Shown here: in pieces, positions 47,544-56,497 of the stretch | Layout of the letters: each line of letters starts with the position of its first letter | Numbering within the stretch: position 1 is the stretch's first letter | Source of the DNA: Salipaludibacillus sp. LMS25 | Lineage (GTDB): Bacteria > Bacillota > Bacilli > Bacillales > Salisediminibacteriaceae | Direction of reading: 5' to 3' | DNA length: 64,000 nucleotides | Assembly: GCF_024362805.1 (NCBI RefSeq) | Contig: NZ_CP093299.1 | Location: forward strand, 3,132,001 to 3,196,000 | Notes under the pieces: model-generated | Told to the model about the DNA's origin: nothing | Database searches by the model: none | What the model saw: the letters and a program-made list of their open reading frames with translations, nothing else | Position numbers and translations under genes: made by a program

Positions 47544-47735
47544 ATGGATATCGCAGCATTATCAATCGGCATGAGTCAACTGAAAGTGCAACAGCAAGTT
47601 GATGTCTCACTCTTAAAAAAAGTGATGGATACGTCAGGGCAGAAAACAGAGTTTATTGATAAAATGTTAGACGTTAAAAATATAGAAAAATCAGTGCAGC
47701 CCCATTTAGGCAGTTCAATCGATATGACGCTATAA
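47544..47735 (+). CDS. yjfB: YjfB family putative motility protein
   Basis: 63 residues from ATG 47544, with TTTGGAGGTG upstream (the GTG at 47538 is part of that site). MDIAALSIGMSQLKVQQQVDVSLLKKVMD and the ending VQPHLGSSIDMTL match YjfB (Pfam YjfB_motility), a small family found in motile Bacilli, often under sigma-D. Molecular function unknown. Own terminator follows. Confidence 0.88.
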   Translation: MDIAALSIGMSQLKVQQQVDVSLLKKVMDTSGQKTEFIDKMLDVKNIEKSVQPHLGSSIDMTL

Positions 47736-47743
47736 ATGACAGT

Positions 47744-47777
47744 GTCTCGTATGATAAACGTCATACGGGGCTTTTTT
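47744..47777 (+). terminator. Rho-independent terminator
   Basis: Stem GTCTCGTATGA / TCATACGGGGC with a six-T tail after yjfB. Confidence 0.85.
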
Positions 47778-48136
47778 ACATAGCTATGATAGAACGAAAT
47801 GATTTATGTGACCCTATAGTATGTCTGTATATTAGACACGCTTAAAAAAGTTATGACATCTTTTTTTACGAGTCTCACCAAATCAATATGACCTTCTTTT
47901 CAAAAAGTCATGTGGATTGAGTAATTAGATCTACTCTATGAAATTCTTCGTCACCAGAAAAATATTTTTTCGACATTTTTTTTAAGTTAAATACCTTATT
48001 TAATCAGTTTATAATCAGTATACTAATCATTTTCGACAAATATTTTACGTGTTACCCTATTGTCAAATTAAGAAGGATAGTGAATAATATGTAATGGTCT
48101 TAAATAACTATATTTTTAGGTGAAGGAGTGTTTTAG
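47778..48136. other. AT-rich leader of the 48137 gene
   Basis: No gene. Very AT-rich; several TATAAT-like boxes (for example TTTATAATCAGTATACTAAT near 48006) make a promoter likely but none can be singled out. Confidence 0.35.
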
Positions 48137-48463
48137 GTGCGTGTGCAATTAAAAAACAACGCAGGTGTTATTAAAGAAGTAAAAGTAGGGTTTAGCTGGA
48201 CGACGTTTTTCTTTGGGCTTTTTCCTGCTCTTTTCAGAGGGGACTTAAAATGGGCCGCAATTATTTTTATAATAACTTTAATTGTGGGTATCTCTACTAT
48301 GGGATTTGGTGTATCAATTCCTGGCATTATCTTTTCATTTATTTATAACAAGCTATACATTAAAGATCTGTTAGAAAAAGGCTATAGACCTGCAAATGAT
48401 TCGTCACAACAAGCACTTCATGTACGGGGAATCGTTACTCAAAGTGTACAGTCTGAGGCTTAA
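48137..48463 (+). CDS. Small membrane protein (DUF2628/HrgC-like)
   Basis: 108 residues from GTG 48137 with GAAGGAG upstream. A short N-terminal stretch leads to VGFSWTTFFFGLFPALFRGDLKWAAIIFIITL and a second hydrophobic region (GVSIPGIIFSFIYNKLYIKDLLEKGYRP). The pattern (GFSWxxFFFGxFxxLxRxDxKW ... YNKxYxxxLLxxGY) is that of small DUF2628/HrgC-like proteins of unknown function. Repeat A11 begins 12 bases after the stop. Confidence 0.75.
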   Translation: MRVQLKNNAGVIKEVKVGFSWTTFFFGLFPALFRGDLKWAAIIFIITLIVGISTMGFGVSIPGIIFSFIYNKLYIKDLLEKGYRPANDSSQQALHVRGIVTQSVQSEA

Positions 48464-48474
48464 TAAGCTTTATA

Positions 48475-48635
48475 TTTATCCCCCTCTTAAGGGGCAGTAA
48501 AACCCCCACCTGAAAACTTAAGACGATCGAAAAGTGGAGGTGTGGGGGATAAACTGCCCCTAAAGGTCCCATAAGTTAAACGAACCATCAGTGGGGGATG
48601 AAGGAAAACTTCCACTGATTGAAGCTTAGCTTTAT
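48475..48635 (+). repeat. Family A element, copy A11
   Basis: 161 bp bounded by TTTAT, all modules present (GGGGCAGTAAAACCCCCACCT / AGGTGTGGGGGATAAACTGCCCC; 3-prime hairpin CAGTGGGGG / TTCCACTG). It separates the 48137 gene from its apparent terminator. Confidence 0.92.
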
Positions 48636-48648
48636 AATGTTCCGCTAG

Positions 48649-48684
48649 AACTTCTCTCAACTTGCAAAATTGGGAGAAGTTTTT
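48649..48684 (+). terminator. Rho-independent terminator displaced by repeat A11
   Basis: Stem AACTTCTC / GAGAAGTT and TTTTT, directly after repeat A11; probably the original terminator of the small membrane-protein gene. Confidence 0.75.
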
Positions 48685-48827
48685 AATTTAATAGAAAGTA
48701 GTCGCCTCTATCTATGCTGCGATAAAGCTAATTATAGATCTTTAGATAAACGATATAATGACGACAAGGGTGCTTATAATTGAGGGGAATATAACCCCCT
48801 CCGCAGAGTTTAATTTTTTTGTTGATC

Positions 48828-49043
48828 CGGAAGCTGGAGAAGGGCGTGTCCGAATTTGGGCACCCTTCTCTCGCATTTATTTCTAAAAAAATTGCCGGTG
48901 GTGCTGAAGAAGCTAAGGTGATTGCTGAAAAAATTGTCGGTGGTGCTGAAGAAGCTAAGGTGATTGCTGAAAAAATCGCCTGTAGTGCTGAAACACTACG
49001 CCTTAATGCTGAAATCCCCTTTTACATTAAACCCACTCTATAA
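48828..49043 (+). repeat. Hairpin followed by tandem 42-bp repeats
   Basis: A hairpin AGAAGGGCGTGTCC / GGGCACCCTTCT (48838-48870) is followed by about 2.5 copies of a 42-bp unit (GGTGGTGCTGAAGAAGC ... GCTGAAAAAATTG; ~48888-49000). Read as protein it gives KIAGGAEEAKVIAE repeated in frame inside a 74-codon ORF beginning TTG 48819. That ORF has no ribosome-binding site, so translation is doubtful. The ORF end overlaps the convergent gene at 49027. Confidence 0.6.
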
Positions 49044-49248
49044 ATTCCTCTGATTCACCGTTTATTTTGACTAATCCTACCCGAATCACATTAACGTTTT
49101 CTAAATTAATGACGGCATTTTCAAGTCTTACCCATTGACTGTTTTCTCTTTCAAGCCAATCGTTGATCCTGGAAGAAGGGTTTTCCGTGTAGTATGAAGT
49201 TTCTTCTTGTCCATTATTAAATTCAAAAATAACTTTGTAACGTTCCAT
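49027..49248 (-). CDS. Small soluble protein, unrecognised
   Basis: 73 residues (MERYKVIFEFNNGQEETSYY ... ESEEFIEWV) with AAGGAGTG nine bases before the ATG. Alternating beta-strand pattern with a central SSRINDWLERENSQWVRLE. It looks like a real small gene, as shown by the ribosome-binding site and codon pattern, but no family is recognised. Confidence 0.6.
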   Translation of the reverse strand: MERYKVIFEFNNGQEETSYYTENPSSRINDWLERENSQWVRLENAVINLENVNVIRVGLVKINGESEEFIEWV

Positions 49249-49454
49249 TTGTGAGACACTCCTTATGTTTATTTAAAAATTATGTACCCGAAAAAACGAC
49301 ATGTCACACTTAAAACATTTTTGAAAACGTTATCATTGACAACTGTATGACTTTTACGTTAAAAGGTGGAGAAAATATCAAGTAAGCACTTTTAATCATT
49401 TTTAATCAGCTTATAATTAAAAGGGAGTATGTCAGGATAGATGGAGGACATAAA

Positions 49455-51053
49455 ATGGACCTATTCATAGAATTACTAAAGGAACCTCTCGTACTTTTAT
49501 TTGTCATTTTGTTTCTCGGATCGTGCCTTGGTCAGGCTAAAGTAAGAGGGTTAAGCCTTGGAACATCAGGAGTCTTACTAGTGGCAATGGTATTTGGCCA
49601 TTTTGGTTATCAAGTCTCCCCAGTTGTGCAAAATTTAGGATTGAGTTTGTTTATTGTTGCAGTTGGTCTACAAGCAGGTCCGCGCTTTTTCCGCATGATG
49701 AAAACTTCCGGTCTTATTTTTGGAATTATTGGCCTTATCGTTGTTCTCATTGCTGTTGTTACAACCATTATTGTTTCTAAACTCTTTGGTCTATCACCGG
49801 CTTTAAGTATCGGTCTTATGACAGGTGCGCTGACGAGTACACCTGGGTTAGCAGCCGCTATACAAGCTACAAATGACCCATTGGCATCTGTCGGTTACGG
49901 TATTGCCTACCCGTTTGGTGTATTAGCTGTCGTCTTCTTCGTTCAATTATTACCAAAGTTTATTAAGGTAGACTTGAAAACGGAGATGAACCGAAGAAGA
50001 GGCCCTGCGAGACATAAGGAATCTCCGGAAGCTATGACAATCGAAGTGACTAATACGGAGATGAACAAGAAAACCTTAAAAGAGTTACACTTATCCTCAA
50101 ATAGTTCAGCCGTGATTAGTCGTGTCATTAGAGGAAGTCGGAACATTATAAGTTTAAGTGATACGGTCATCCTTGTAGGTGATAAACTCGTGGCAGTAGG
50201 CATCCGCCGCGACTTAGAAGAGCTAGTGAAGCTCGTTGGCCGACAAGTTGAGACAGATGTTGAAAATAAAGACAACGTGACTTTACGAAAAATCACCGTC
50301 GATTCAGAAGAGATGATTGGCAAAAGTATTGCAGAACTTCGCCTTCGAAGTAACTATGGTGTAACGGTAACAAGAATGGAACGAGGTGGCTTTGAATTTA
50401 ATCAGAAGCCGAGCTGGCGACTAGAAAGAGGCGATGTACTCACATTGGTGAGTAGTGAAGACCGGTTAAATGACGCGGAGCGTTTATTTGCAAGGAAACA
50501 ATTAACAGTAACAAACGTCCATATTTTTTCGCTAAGTTTAATTTTATTACTCGGAATATTCGTGGGCATGATCCCTATTCATCTTCCAGGACTTGGTGTC
50601 ATGACATTGGGTGTAGCAGGAGGTCCTTTGTTCGTGGCCTTAATTATCGGTCATTTTGGTAAACTAGGCCCCATTCGAGCCCGTTTTCTACAGCCATCTA
50701 ATCAAGTGATTAGAGATATCGGACTTGTCTTATTCTTGGCAGGAGCTGGTACGACAGCAGGAGAAGGCTTAGTGGATGTGGTGATGACGGAAGGGGTAAG
50801 ACTCGTTTTTGGCGGCTCATTAATTACGTTTTTTCCTATTGTTGGGGGCTTTTTGATTGCAAAGAAGCTATTTCATTTAAGCATTCTCCATTCACTTGGT
50901 GCACTTTGTGGCGGGATGACGAGTACGCCTGGCTTAGGGGCTGTAAATCAGTTAACGGATGAAGACGAGCCGGCCATCGCCTATGCAGCTGCTTACCCTT
51001 TTGCCTTAATCTTCGTGGCCATAGCTGCTCAATTACTCGTTTTTGTCTTATGA
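49455..51053 (+). CDS. Aspartate:alanine exchanger family transporter (AspT/YidE/YbjL type)
   Basis: 532 residues in two homologous membrane halves, each ending in the signature GALT(S/T)STPGL...A-ATND / GGMTSTPGLGAVNQ, separated by two RCK_C/TrkA-C domains (~185-350, for example LKELHLSSNSSAVISRVIRG and IGKSIAELRLRSNYGVTV). This is the domain order of the AAE transporter family. The substrate is not readable; family members exchange carboxylates or amino acids. GGAGG precedes the ATG and a clear terminator follows. Confidence 0.92.
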   Translation: MDLFIELLKEPLVLLFVILFLGSCLGQAKVRGLSLGTSGVLLVAMVFGHFGYQVSPVVQNLGLSLFIVAVGLQAGPRFFRMMKTSGLIFGIIGLIVVLIAVVTTIIVSKLFGLSPALSIGLMTGALTSTPGLAAAIQATNDPLASVGYGIAYPFGVLAVVFFVQLLPKFIKVDLKTEMNRRRGPARHKESPEAMTIEVTNTEMNKKTLKELHLSSNSSAVISRVIRGSRNIISLSDTVILVGDKLVAVGIRRDLEELVKLVGRQVETDVENKDNVTLRKITVDSEEMIGKSIAELRLRSNYGVTVTRMERGGFEFNQKPSWRLERGDVLTLVSSEDRLNDAERLFARKQLTVTNVHIFSLSLILLLGIFVGMIPIHLPGLGVMTLGVAGGPLFVALIIGHFGKLGPIRARFLQPSNQVIRDIGLVLFLAGAGTTAGEGLVDVVMTEGVRLVFGGSLITFFPIVGGFLIAKKLFHLSILHSLGALCGGMTSTPGLGAVNQLTDEDEPAIAYAAAYPFALIFVAIAAQLLVFVL

Positions 51054-51085
51054 CTAAAATAGAGTATGAATGATAAAGAAGTGAG

Positions 51086-51128
51086 TCAGTTTAACGTTGA
51101 TATGAGCCGTTAAACTGATTTTTTTTTA
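51086..51128 (+). terminator. Rho-independent terminator
   Basis: Perfect 11-bp stem TCAGTTTAACG / CGTTAAACTGA with a nine-T tail. Confidence 0.92.
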
Positions 51129-51232
51129 CGATTGAGCAGAGAAAATGAAGCGTTGCAACCTATAGTGGGACCGAATAAATAACGCATAAACTATGCATAA
51201 TACAACCGTCTTATATACGAGGAGGGTGAGAG

Positions 51233-52195
51233 ATGGTTTATGTTTTACTGCTATTAGGATTTATCTTATTAATTAAAGGAGCTGACTGGTTTGTAACAGG
51301 AGCGTCAGATTTGGCCGCTCTTTTGAACGTCTCACCCATGCTTGTAGGATTAACGATCGTCGCATTTGGAACAGGAGCGCCAGAAGCAACCGTCAGTATA
51401 ATAGCAGCACTTGAAGAAAATCCCGGAGTGACCATCGGGAATGTTATTGGGAGTAACATTATTAATATTGCAGGTGTCATCGGTATTACTGCTATCATTT
51501 TTCCTCTTAAATCGGAAAGTCAGACGGTGAAGAAGGAAATTCCATTTACTGTCTTATCAAGTGTTGCCATATTAGCTTTAATTGGTGATACAGGTGTCGA
51601 TCATGAAATATCGAATATGCTGTCTCGTGGGGACGGTATTATATTACTCCTTTTTTTCGCTATCTTTATGTACTATGTTTTTGAATTGGCGATGAATAAT
51701 CGTGACCAAACGCCTGCTGGTGATAAAAAAGAAACGCATGAAGCTAACAATTGGAAGAAAAGCACGTTATTAACTGTCCTTGGACTTGGAGCAGTCATCC
51801 TTGGGGGCTATTGGGTTGTGGAGTCAAGTACAGACATAGCTCTCTACTTCGGAATGAGTGAAACACTCGTAGGTTTAACGGTTGTATCGATCGGATCATC
51901 GTTACCTGAGTTTGTCACTTCCATTACAGCCGCTTTGAAGAAATATAGCGACCTTGCTTTAGGTAACATTGTAGGAAGCTGTATATTCAACAATCTCTTC
52001 GTCCTTGGAGCGGCTTCGATCATTTATCCGTTAAACATAGAAGGTAAACTGTTTCTAGATGTTTCCTTCATGATTTTACTGTCACTCGTGCTTCTCGTGT
52101 TCTCCAGAACGAAATGGGTGATTAGTAAACTTGAAGGGCTTATCCTCGTAATAAGTTACATTAGCTATCTCATTTATATCATTAATCGCAACTAA
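51233..52195 (+). CDS. Calcium/sodium antiporter (CaCA family, YrbG-like)
   Basis: 320 residues with about ten membrane helices. The two inverted alpha-repeats are clear: GTGAPEATVSIIAAL...GNVIGSNIINI near residues 45-80 and GSSLPEFVTSITAAL...GNIVGSCIFNNLFVLG near 225-260. The conserved Glu in each (APE, LPE) is the ion ligand. It exports Ca2+ or Na+ in exchange for cations; in a salt-loving Bacillus this would help ion homeostasis (inference). GGAGGGTG precedes the ATG. Confidence 0.93.
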   Translation: MVYVLLLLGFILLIKGADWFVTGASDLAALLNVSPMLVGLTIVAFGTGAPEATVSIIAALEENPGVTIGNVIGSNIINIAGVIGITAIIFPLKSESQTVKKEIPFTVLSSVAILALIGDTGVDHEISNMLSRGDGIILLLFFAIFMYYVFELAMNNRDQTPAGDKKETHEANNWKKSTLLTVLGLGAVILGGYWVVESSTDIALYFGMSETLVGLTVVSIGSSLPEFVTSITAALKKYSDLALGNIVGSCIFNNLFVLGAASIIYPLNIEGKLFLDVSFMILLSLVLLVFSRTKWVISKLEGLILVISYISYLIYIINRN

Positions 52196-52525
52196 CGACT
52201 TCTTAAGTGTAGCTCCTACCAACTGATTGTCACATTAAGCCTCACAACAGCGGCTAAGCGATGAGCAAATCTGGGAGCTGGACAACGTTGGGCGTGTTGT
52301 TGTTTAACCTCTAATAAGAAAGATATTTCAGTTCAGCGCCATAAAAATAATCACTCCTTTCATTCCCTGAATTCCACTTATTTTGGTGGTAGAGCAAGTA
52401 GATGAACGATTAAACATCACACGTTGTCCATTGAAAGGCTTTGTAAGTAAAGGATGCTAGAATGGATAACAACTAGATATTACAAGCAACTATAGTGAGA
52501 AAATTGGGAAATGATGATGTGACCC
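52196..52525. other. Intergenic stretch, no recognised feature
   Basis: No gene or named RNA motif seen. Repeats of families B and C follow. Confidence 0.3.
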
Positions 52526-52612
52526 TTCAATCAGTGGGAGTAGTCGTTCTTCACCAACTGATTGAAGTTTAGCTTTATGTCGGGAGTTTTACGGACGGTT
52601 ATCTATGATAAA
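52526..52612 (-). repeat. Family B element, rearranged copy B9 (reverse orientation)
   Basis: Reverse complement reads TTTATCATAGATAACCGTCCGTAAAACTCCCGAC, then ATAAAGCTAAACTTCAATCAG, then a hairpin piece with AGAACGACTACTCCCACTG. The pieces are present but one is inverted relative to the usual order, so the copy has been rearranged. Confidence 0.6.
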
Positions 52613-52667
52613 CTATAACCATTATTAACGCTGTTAATAGTTTAAATGTTAAGGGTATAAAGATTGT

Positions 52668-52768
52668 ACGAACTCATTCCAGCAAGCTGAAACAGCGAGA
52701 AATTATAGTTCCCATGTATGCTACGCGTTGATGGAGGGGCTATAACCTTTAAAACATTTAAGGATTAA
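52668..52768 (-). repeat. Family C palindromic repeat, copy C4
   Basis: Reverse complement order: CAGCAAGCTGAAACAGCGAG, TATAGTTCCCATGTATGCTACGCG, GGAGGGGCTATAACC and CTTTAAAACATTTAAGGATTAA. It forms the leader of the SDR gene. Confidence 0.65.
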
Positions 52769-52811
52769 CAGTGTGCAGACAAAAAACTGCTTTATTGAAG
52801 GAGTGATAATA

Positions 52812-53597
52812 ATGGATATAGGTTTAAAAGGAAAAAATGTCCTCGTCCTCGCATCGAGCAAAGGACTTGGCAAAGCCGTTGCTAAAGCTTATGCAGATTC
52901 CGGTGCTAATGTTATGATCACCAGTCGTCAGGTGACAAATGTTAAAGGGGCAGCGAAAGAATTAGCGACTACCGCTGAAGGGAAAATAGATTATATCCCA
53001 TGTGATGTGACAAGAAAAGAAGATGTTAAACTGCTAGTTGAAGAAACAGCAGCACGTTTAGGAGGCATTGATGTCCTCGTGACTAACGCTGGTGGCCCAC
53101 CACCGGGAACTTTTGAAAGCGTCACTGAGGAAGATTGGGAGAAAGGGTACGATTTAACATTAATGAGTACCGTTAGAGCAATTAAATATGCTTTACCTTA
53201 TTTAAAGCAATCTAAAGGAAAAATTATTACGATTACGTCAGCCTCCATGAAAGAGCCGATCGAGGGCTTGTTGTTGTCAAATGTGTATCGCATGGGGATT
53301 GTTGGGTTAGCTAAAACGTTAGCAAAGGAGCTTGCGCCGTACGGAGTGCTGATTAATACTGTCGGCCCAGGAAGAATTAACACTGATCGACTCAGAACGC
53401 TAGATGAAGCGCGAGCTGAAAAAACAGGAGAATCTGTGGAAAAAGTAAAAGAAACGATAGAAGCGTCCATTCCATTAGGACGTTACGGGGAACCAGAGGA
53501 ATTTGCTAAGACCATTTTATTTTTAGGGTCAGACTTCAACACGTATGTTACCGGACAGATGTTTGTAGTAGACGGTGGCATGACAAATGCCTATTAG
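52812..53597 (+). CDS. SDR-family oxidoreductase (atypical active site)
   Basis: 261 residues from ATG 52812, with AAGGAGTG upstream; the frame is open to 52773 without a site. The NAD(P)-binding motif is ASSKGLGKAVA (~13-23), in place of TGxxxGIG, and NAGGPPPGTFE follows near 90. The Ser of ITSAS is present, but the usual YxxxK is replaced by SNVYRMGIVGLAKTLA. This GSSKGLG-type subgroup is often annotated as 3-oxoacyl-ACP reductase; true substrate unknown. It ends GQMFVVDGGMTNAY, normal for the fold. Confidence 0.9.
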   Translation: MDIGLKGKNVLVLASSKGLGKAVAKAYADSGANVMITSRQVTNVKGAAKELATTAEGKIDYIPCDVTRKEDVKLLVEETAARLGGIDVLVTNAGGPPPGTFESVTEEDWEKGYDLTLMSTVRAIKYALPYLKQSKGKIITITSASMKEPIEGLLLSNVYRMGIVGLAKTLAKELAPYGVLINTVGPGRINTDRLRTLDEARAEKTGESVEKVKETIEASIPLGRYGEPEEFAKTILFLGSDFNTYVTGQMFVVDGGMTNAY

Positions 53598-53617
53598 TCA
53601 CATATAGACAAACAGAT

Positions 53618-53662
53618 AAAAGGCATCTTGTATCACGCTAAACGTGCTACAGGATGCCTTTC
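53618..53662 (+). terminator. Terminator-like hairpin after the SDR gene
   Basis: Stem AAAGGCATC-TTGTA / TACA-GGATGCCTTT; the T run is short. Confidence 0.6.
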
Positions 53663-53748
53663 AAACCGTTAATCTCATAATAACACGTTGTCAATTGTCA
53701 CGTTAAGAGATAAATAAACTCAATTTTCTAAAGCTAGTGGTTTATACG

Positions 53749-53809
53749 AAAAAAGCGACTGCTCGAAAGGCCATCCCTAAAATGAACACTTCCCGCAAGC
53801 AGTCGCTTA
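53749..53809 (-). terminator. Terminator of the alpha-glucosidase gene
   Basis: Stem AAGCGACTGCT / AGCAGTCGCTT (11 bp) with six T on the minus strand. It lies ~130 bases past the alpha-glucosidase stop, with a family B fragment between. Confidence 0.65.
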
Positions 53810-53885
53810 AATTCTTAATGTCTATAATACGATCCTTCAATCATGCCATTAGTGGCCTAAATAGTGTTATCTCTTCTCTCTATGT

Positions 53886-53922
53886 TGAACCAAAAGTTTT
53901 ACGGACGGTTATCTGTGATCAA
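53886..53922 (-). repeat. Family B fragment B10 (reverse orientation)
   Basis: Reverse complement reads TGATCACAGATAACCGTCCG then TAAAACTTTTGGTTCAA. So the 5-prime arm of B is joined directly to the TTGGTTCA end seen after other B copies. Confidence 0.6.
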
Positions 53923-53942
53923 AAAATAGTCAGGGCTATGAC

Positions 53943-55610
53943 TTAAAAAATATATACCCTTGCTTCATAAGGCTTTAACTTAAAGGAGGTGAGAACGCCA
54001 TGAGGTTCCACGTCGTAATTAGCAAGAACGAGTGCTTCACTTGCTAGGGCTAAGTGATCATCCTCGCTTCTAAACTCAGCCTCAGAAGGAGATAAATTTG
54101 AAATGATGACCGCTGTCTTTTCGTTTAATTGCCGTTTGTAAGCAATAATTTGCTTATCATCTTCGAGGAGTAGATCATAGCTCCCGTAAGGAAATAATTC
54201 ATAGTCCTTTTTAAGCTGGATTAATTTTTTATAAAAGTTTAAAATTGATTGTTTGTCCTCTAATTGATTTGCCACATTGATCTCTTTATAATTAGGATTT
54301 ACTTGAAGCCAAGGTGTCCCTTCAGTAAAACCAGCGTTCGGATGAGTTGACCATTGCATCGGTGTGCGACTATTATCTCGAGACGTTTTAGCCAAGTGAT
54401 TTAACACGTCTTCAGGCGCAATACCGGCAGCTGTTTGCTCTCTGTATAAATTTTTTGCCGCCACGTCGTCATAATCTTCAATTTTAGTAAAATGGCAGTT
54501 TGTCATCCCAATTTCTTGCCCTTGATAAATATATGGTGTTCCCTTCATAAGGAAGTACATAGCAGCCAAGGATGTAGCACTTTCACGCCAATAGTCAGCG
54601 TCGTTGCCCCACGTAGATACGACACGGGCTTTATCATGATTTTCAATAAATAAGGCATTCCAGCCATCATGTTCCAGTGCCTTTTGCCATCTTGTTAGCG
54701 CCTTTTTGACGGCTACCACATCTAACCCTTTATTACCTTCTTGGTCCCATAAATCTAAATGCTCAAACTGAAAAACCATGTCCATGACACCGTCATCGCC
54801 AGCCCATTGCGGCGCTTCCTCTACTGTGACACCATTTGCTTCTCCTACTGTCATGGTGTTAGGATATTGCCCGTAAGTTTTATCCCTAAACTCTTGTAAA
54901 AACGGCATGATTCCTTCTTGATTCATATGCATGTCGAAGGAAGAAATATATTTTTTATCCCCTTCACGAGGCATATCAGGAAGACCAGGCCGTTTTTTAA
55001 TATGACTGATAGCATCGATTCGAAAGCCATCAATTCCCTTTTCAAGCCACCAATTGACCATATCATAAAGCGTTTCTCTTACTTGTGGATTTTCCCAATT
55101 TAAATCAGGCTGTCTTCGTGAAAAAACATGTAAAAAATAGTCATTTGTTTGCTCATTGAATTCCCAGGCAGACCCGCCAAAAATACTTTCCCAATTGTTA
55201 GGTTCTTTGCCATCTTGCCCATCTCGCCAAATATACCAGTCGCGTTTGTCATTATCTTTCGATTGGCGGGACTCAATAAACCATGGGTGCTCATCACTCG
55301 TATGATTAAGTACGAGGTCAATAATAAGTCGCATACCACGAGCGTGGACTTCGTTAAGCAGTGTGTCGAAGTCAGCCATCGTGCCAAAATCCTCTAATAT
55401 TTCTTGGTAATCCGAAATATCATAGCCGTTATCATCTAACGGGGATTTATACATTGGACTGAGCCAAATAAAATCGACTCCTAAATCTTTCAAATAATCA
55501 AGTCGCTGAACGATCCCTTGTAAATCACCGAAACCGTCGCCATTACTATCTTGGAAACTTCGAGGATAGACTTGATAGCCTACACCTTCTTTCCACCATA
55601 CTTTCCCCAT
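53943..55610 (-). CDS. GH13 alpha-glucosidase / oligo-1,6-glucosidase
   Basis: 555 residues from ATG 55610, preceded by GAGGTGAT; a GTG at 55619 is part of that site. GVGYQVYPRSFQDSNGDGFGDLQGI is the usual opening. Catalytic residues: Asp in GFRIDAISHI (~200), Glu in TVGEANGV (~258) and Asp in ENHDKARV (~328). The QPDLNWENP region and DGVMDMVF match the subfamily of oligo-1,6-glucosidases (MalL-type). Cytoplasmic enzyme acting on isomaltose or maltose oligomers. A cre site lies just upstream. Confidence 0.93.
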   Translation of the reverse strand: MGKVWWKEGVGYQVYPRSFQDSNGDGFGDLQGIVQRLDYLKDLGVDFIWLSPMYKSPLDDNGYDISDYQEILEDFGTMADFDTLLNEVHARGMRLIIDLVLNHTSDEHPWFIESRQSKDNDKRDWYIWRDGQDGKEPNNWESIFGGSAWEFNEQTNDYFLHVFSRRQPDLNWENPQVRETLYDMVNWWLEKGIDGFRIDAISHIKKRPGLPDMPREGDKKYISSFDMHMNQEGIMPFLQEFRDKTYGQYPNTMTVGEANGVTVEEAPQWAGDDGVMDMVFQFEHLDLWDQEGNKGLDVVAVKKALTRWQKALEHDGWNALFIENHDKARVVSTWGNDADYWRESATSLAAMYFLMKGTPYIYQGQEIGMTNCHFTKIEDYDDVAAKNLYREQTAAGIAPEDVLNHLAKTSRDNSRTPMQWSTHPNAGFTEGTPWLQVNPNYKEINVANQLEDKQSILNFYKKLIQLKKDYELFPYGSYDLLLEDDKQIIAYKRQLNEKTAVIISNLSPSEAEFRSEDDHLALASEALVLANYDVEPHGVLTSFKLKPYEARVYIF

Positions 55611-55641
55611 TACAATCACCTCATTAAGTTAACTCAAAGTT

Positions 55642-55657
55642 TGCGCAAACGTTTTCA
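55642..55657. promoter_or_regulatory. cre site (CcpA) of the alpha-glucosidase gene
   Basis: TGCGCAAACGTTTTCA; its complement TGAAAACGTTTGCGCA fits the cre consensus. About 30 bases upstream of the start codon. Confidence 0.7.
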
Positions 55658-55893
55658 CTATTGCTAATATAATCATAGCTGATTTAATAGGGAAATACAA
55701 TTATGAATTTAATAAACTTATAGTTAATAGTGAATTTGATAGAAGGTTGTCATGACACAAAAGGACATTCGTTTGCATTATATAAGGGCGTTCTAAAATG
55801 TGGCCTACCTTATTTCTCTTTTTTAGTGGACATGTGATGGGTGAAAGAGTCATTATAAAGAGAATCTATCATTATATAAGGAGGATGAGTAAC

Positions 55894-56445
55894 ATGTCTG
55901 TGAAAACAAATGAACAAAGAGGATTGACATTCGTTTATACTGGTGATGGTAAAGGGAAAACCACGTCAGCTATCGGACTAGCTGTTAGAGCGGTAGGACA
56001 TAATAAATCCGTGAAAATATTTCAATTTATTAAGTCGCCTGAACGGACATATGGTGAGCAAAAAGTGTTGGAAAAAATAGGAGTAGACATGGTCCAACTT
56101 GGACGGGGCTTTACATGGACGAAAACACCTGAGGAACATAGAGAAGCTTTGAAAACAGGCTGGCCCATGGCGAAAGAGGCAATTATGCAAGGGCATTATG
56201 ATCTCGTGATTTTAGATGAAATCAATAACGCTTTAGCCATTGAGACGTTTCCGATTGATGATGTGTTACCGCTAGAAGATGTTCTTAATGTCATTAAGAC
56301 AAAGCCAAAACACGTTCACATTGTTCTCACTGGGAGGTCTGCCCATCCAGCTATTAAAGAGGTGGCTGATCTTGTCTCTGTTATAGAGCCAGAGAAGCAT
56401 TATTATGATGAAGGCATCTCGGCAATCGAAGGGATTGAATTTTAA
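55894..56445 (+). CDS. cobO: Cob(I)yrinic acid a,c-diamide adenosyltransferase (CobO/BtuR)
   Basis: 183 residues from ATG 55894, with AAGGAGG upstream; the longer open frame from 55798 has no ribosome-binding site. Attaches the adenosyl group to the cobalt of corrinoids. P-loop GDGKGKTTSAIG (~17-28), QLGRGFTWT, DLVILDEINNAL and the C-terminal TGRSAHPAI...DLVSVIEPEKHYYDEGISAIEGIEF are diagnostic of CobO/BtuR. First gene of the cobalamin cluster. Confidence 0.95.
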   Translation: MSVKTNEQRGLTFVYTGDGKGKTTSAIGLAVRAVGHNKSVKIFQFIKSPERTYGEQKVLEKIGVDMVQLGRGFTWTKTPEEHREALKTGWPMAKEAIMQGHYDLVILDEINNALAIETFPIDDVLPLEDVLNVIKTKPKHVHIVLTGRSAHPAIKEVADLVSVIEPEKHYYDEGISAIEGIEF

Positions 56446-56497
56446 CTAAAAGTTCTTATGCCTTTTTCTACACTATGAAAAATTAGAAAGGTGGGGG

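Noticed and set aside
53737..53946. 69-codon plus-strand open frame
   Set aside because: It runs through the minus-strand terminator and a family B fragment and has no ribosome-binding site.
55798..55893. N-terminal extension of CobO from 55798
   Set aside because: No ribosome-binding site, whereas ATG 55894 follows AAGGAGG and matches the family start.
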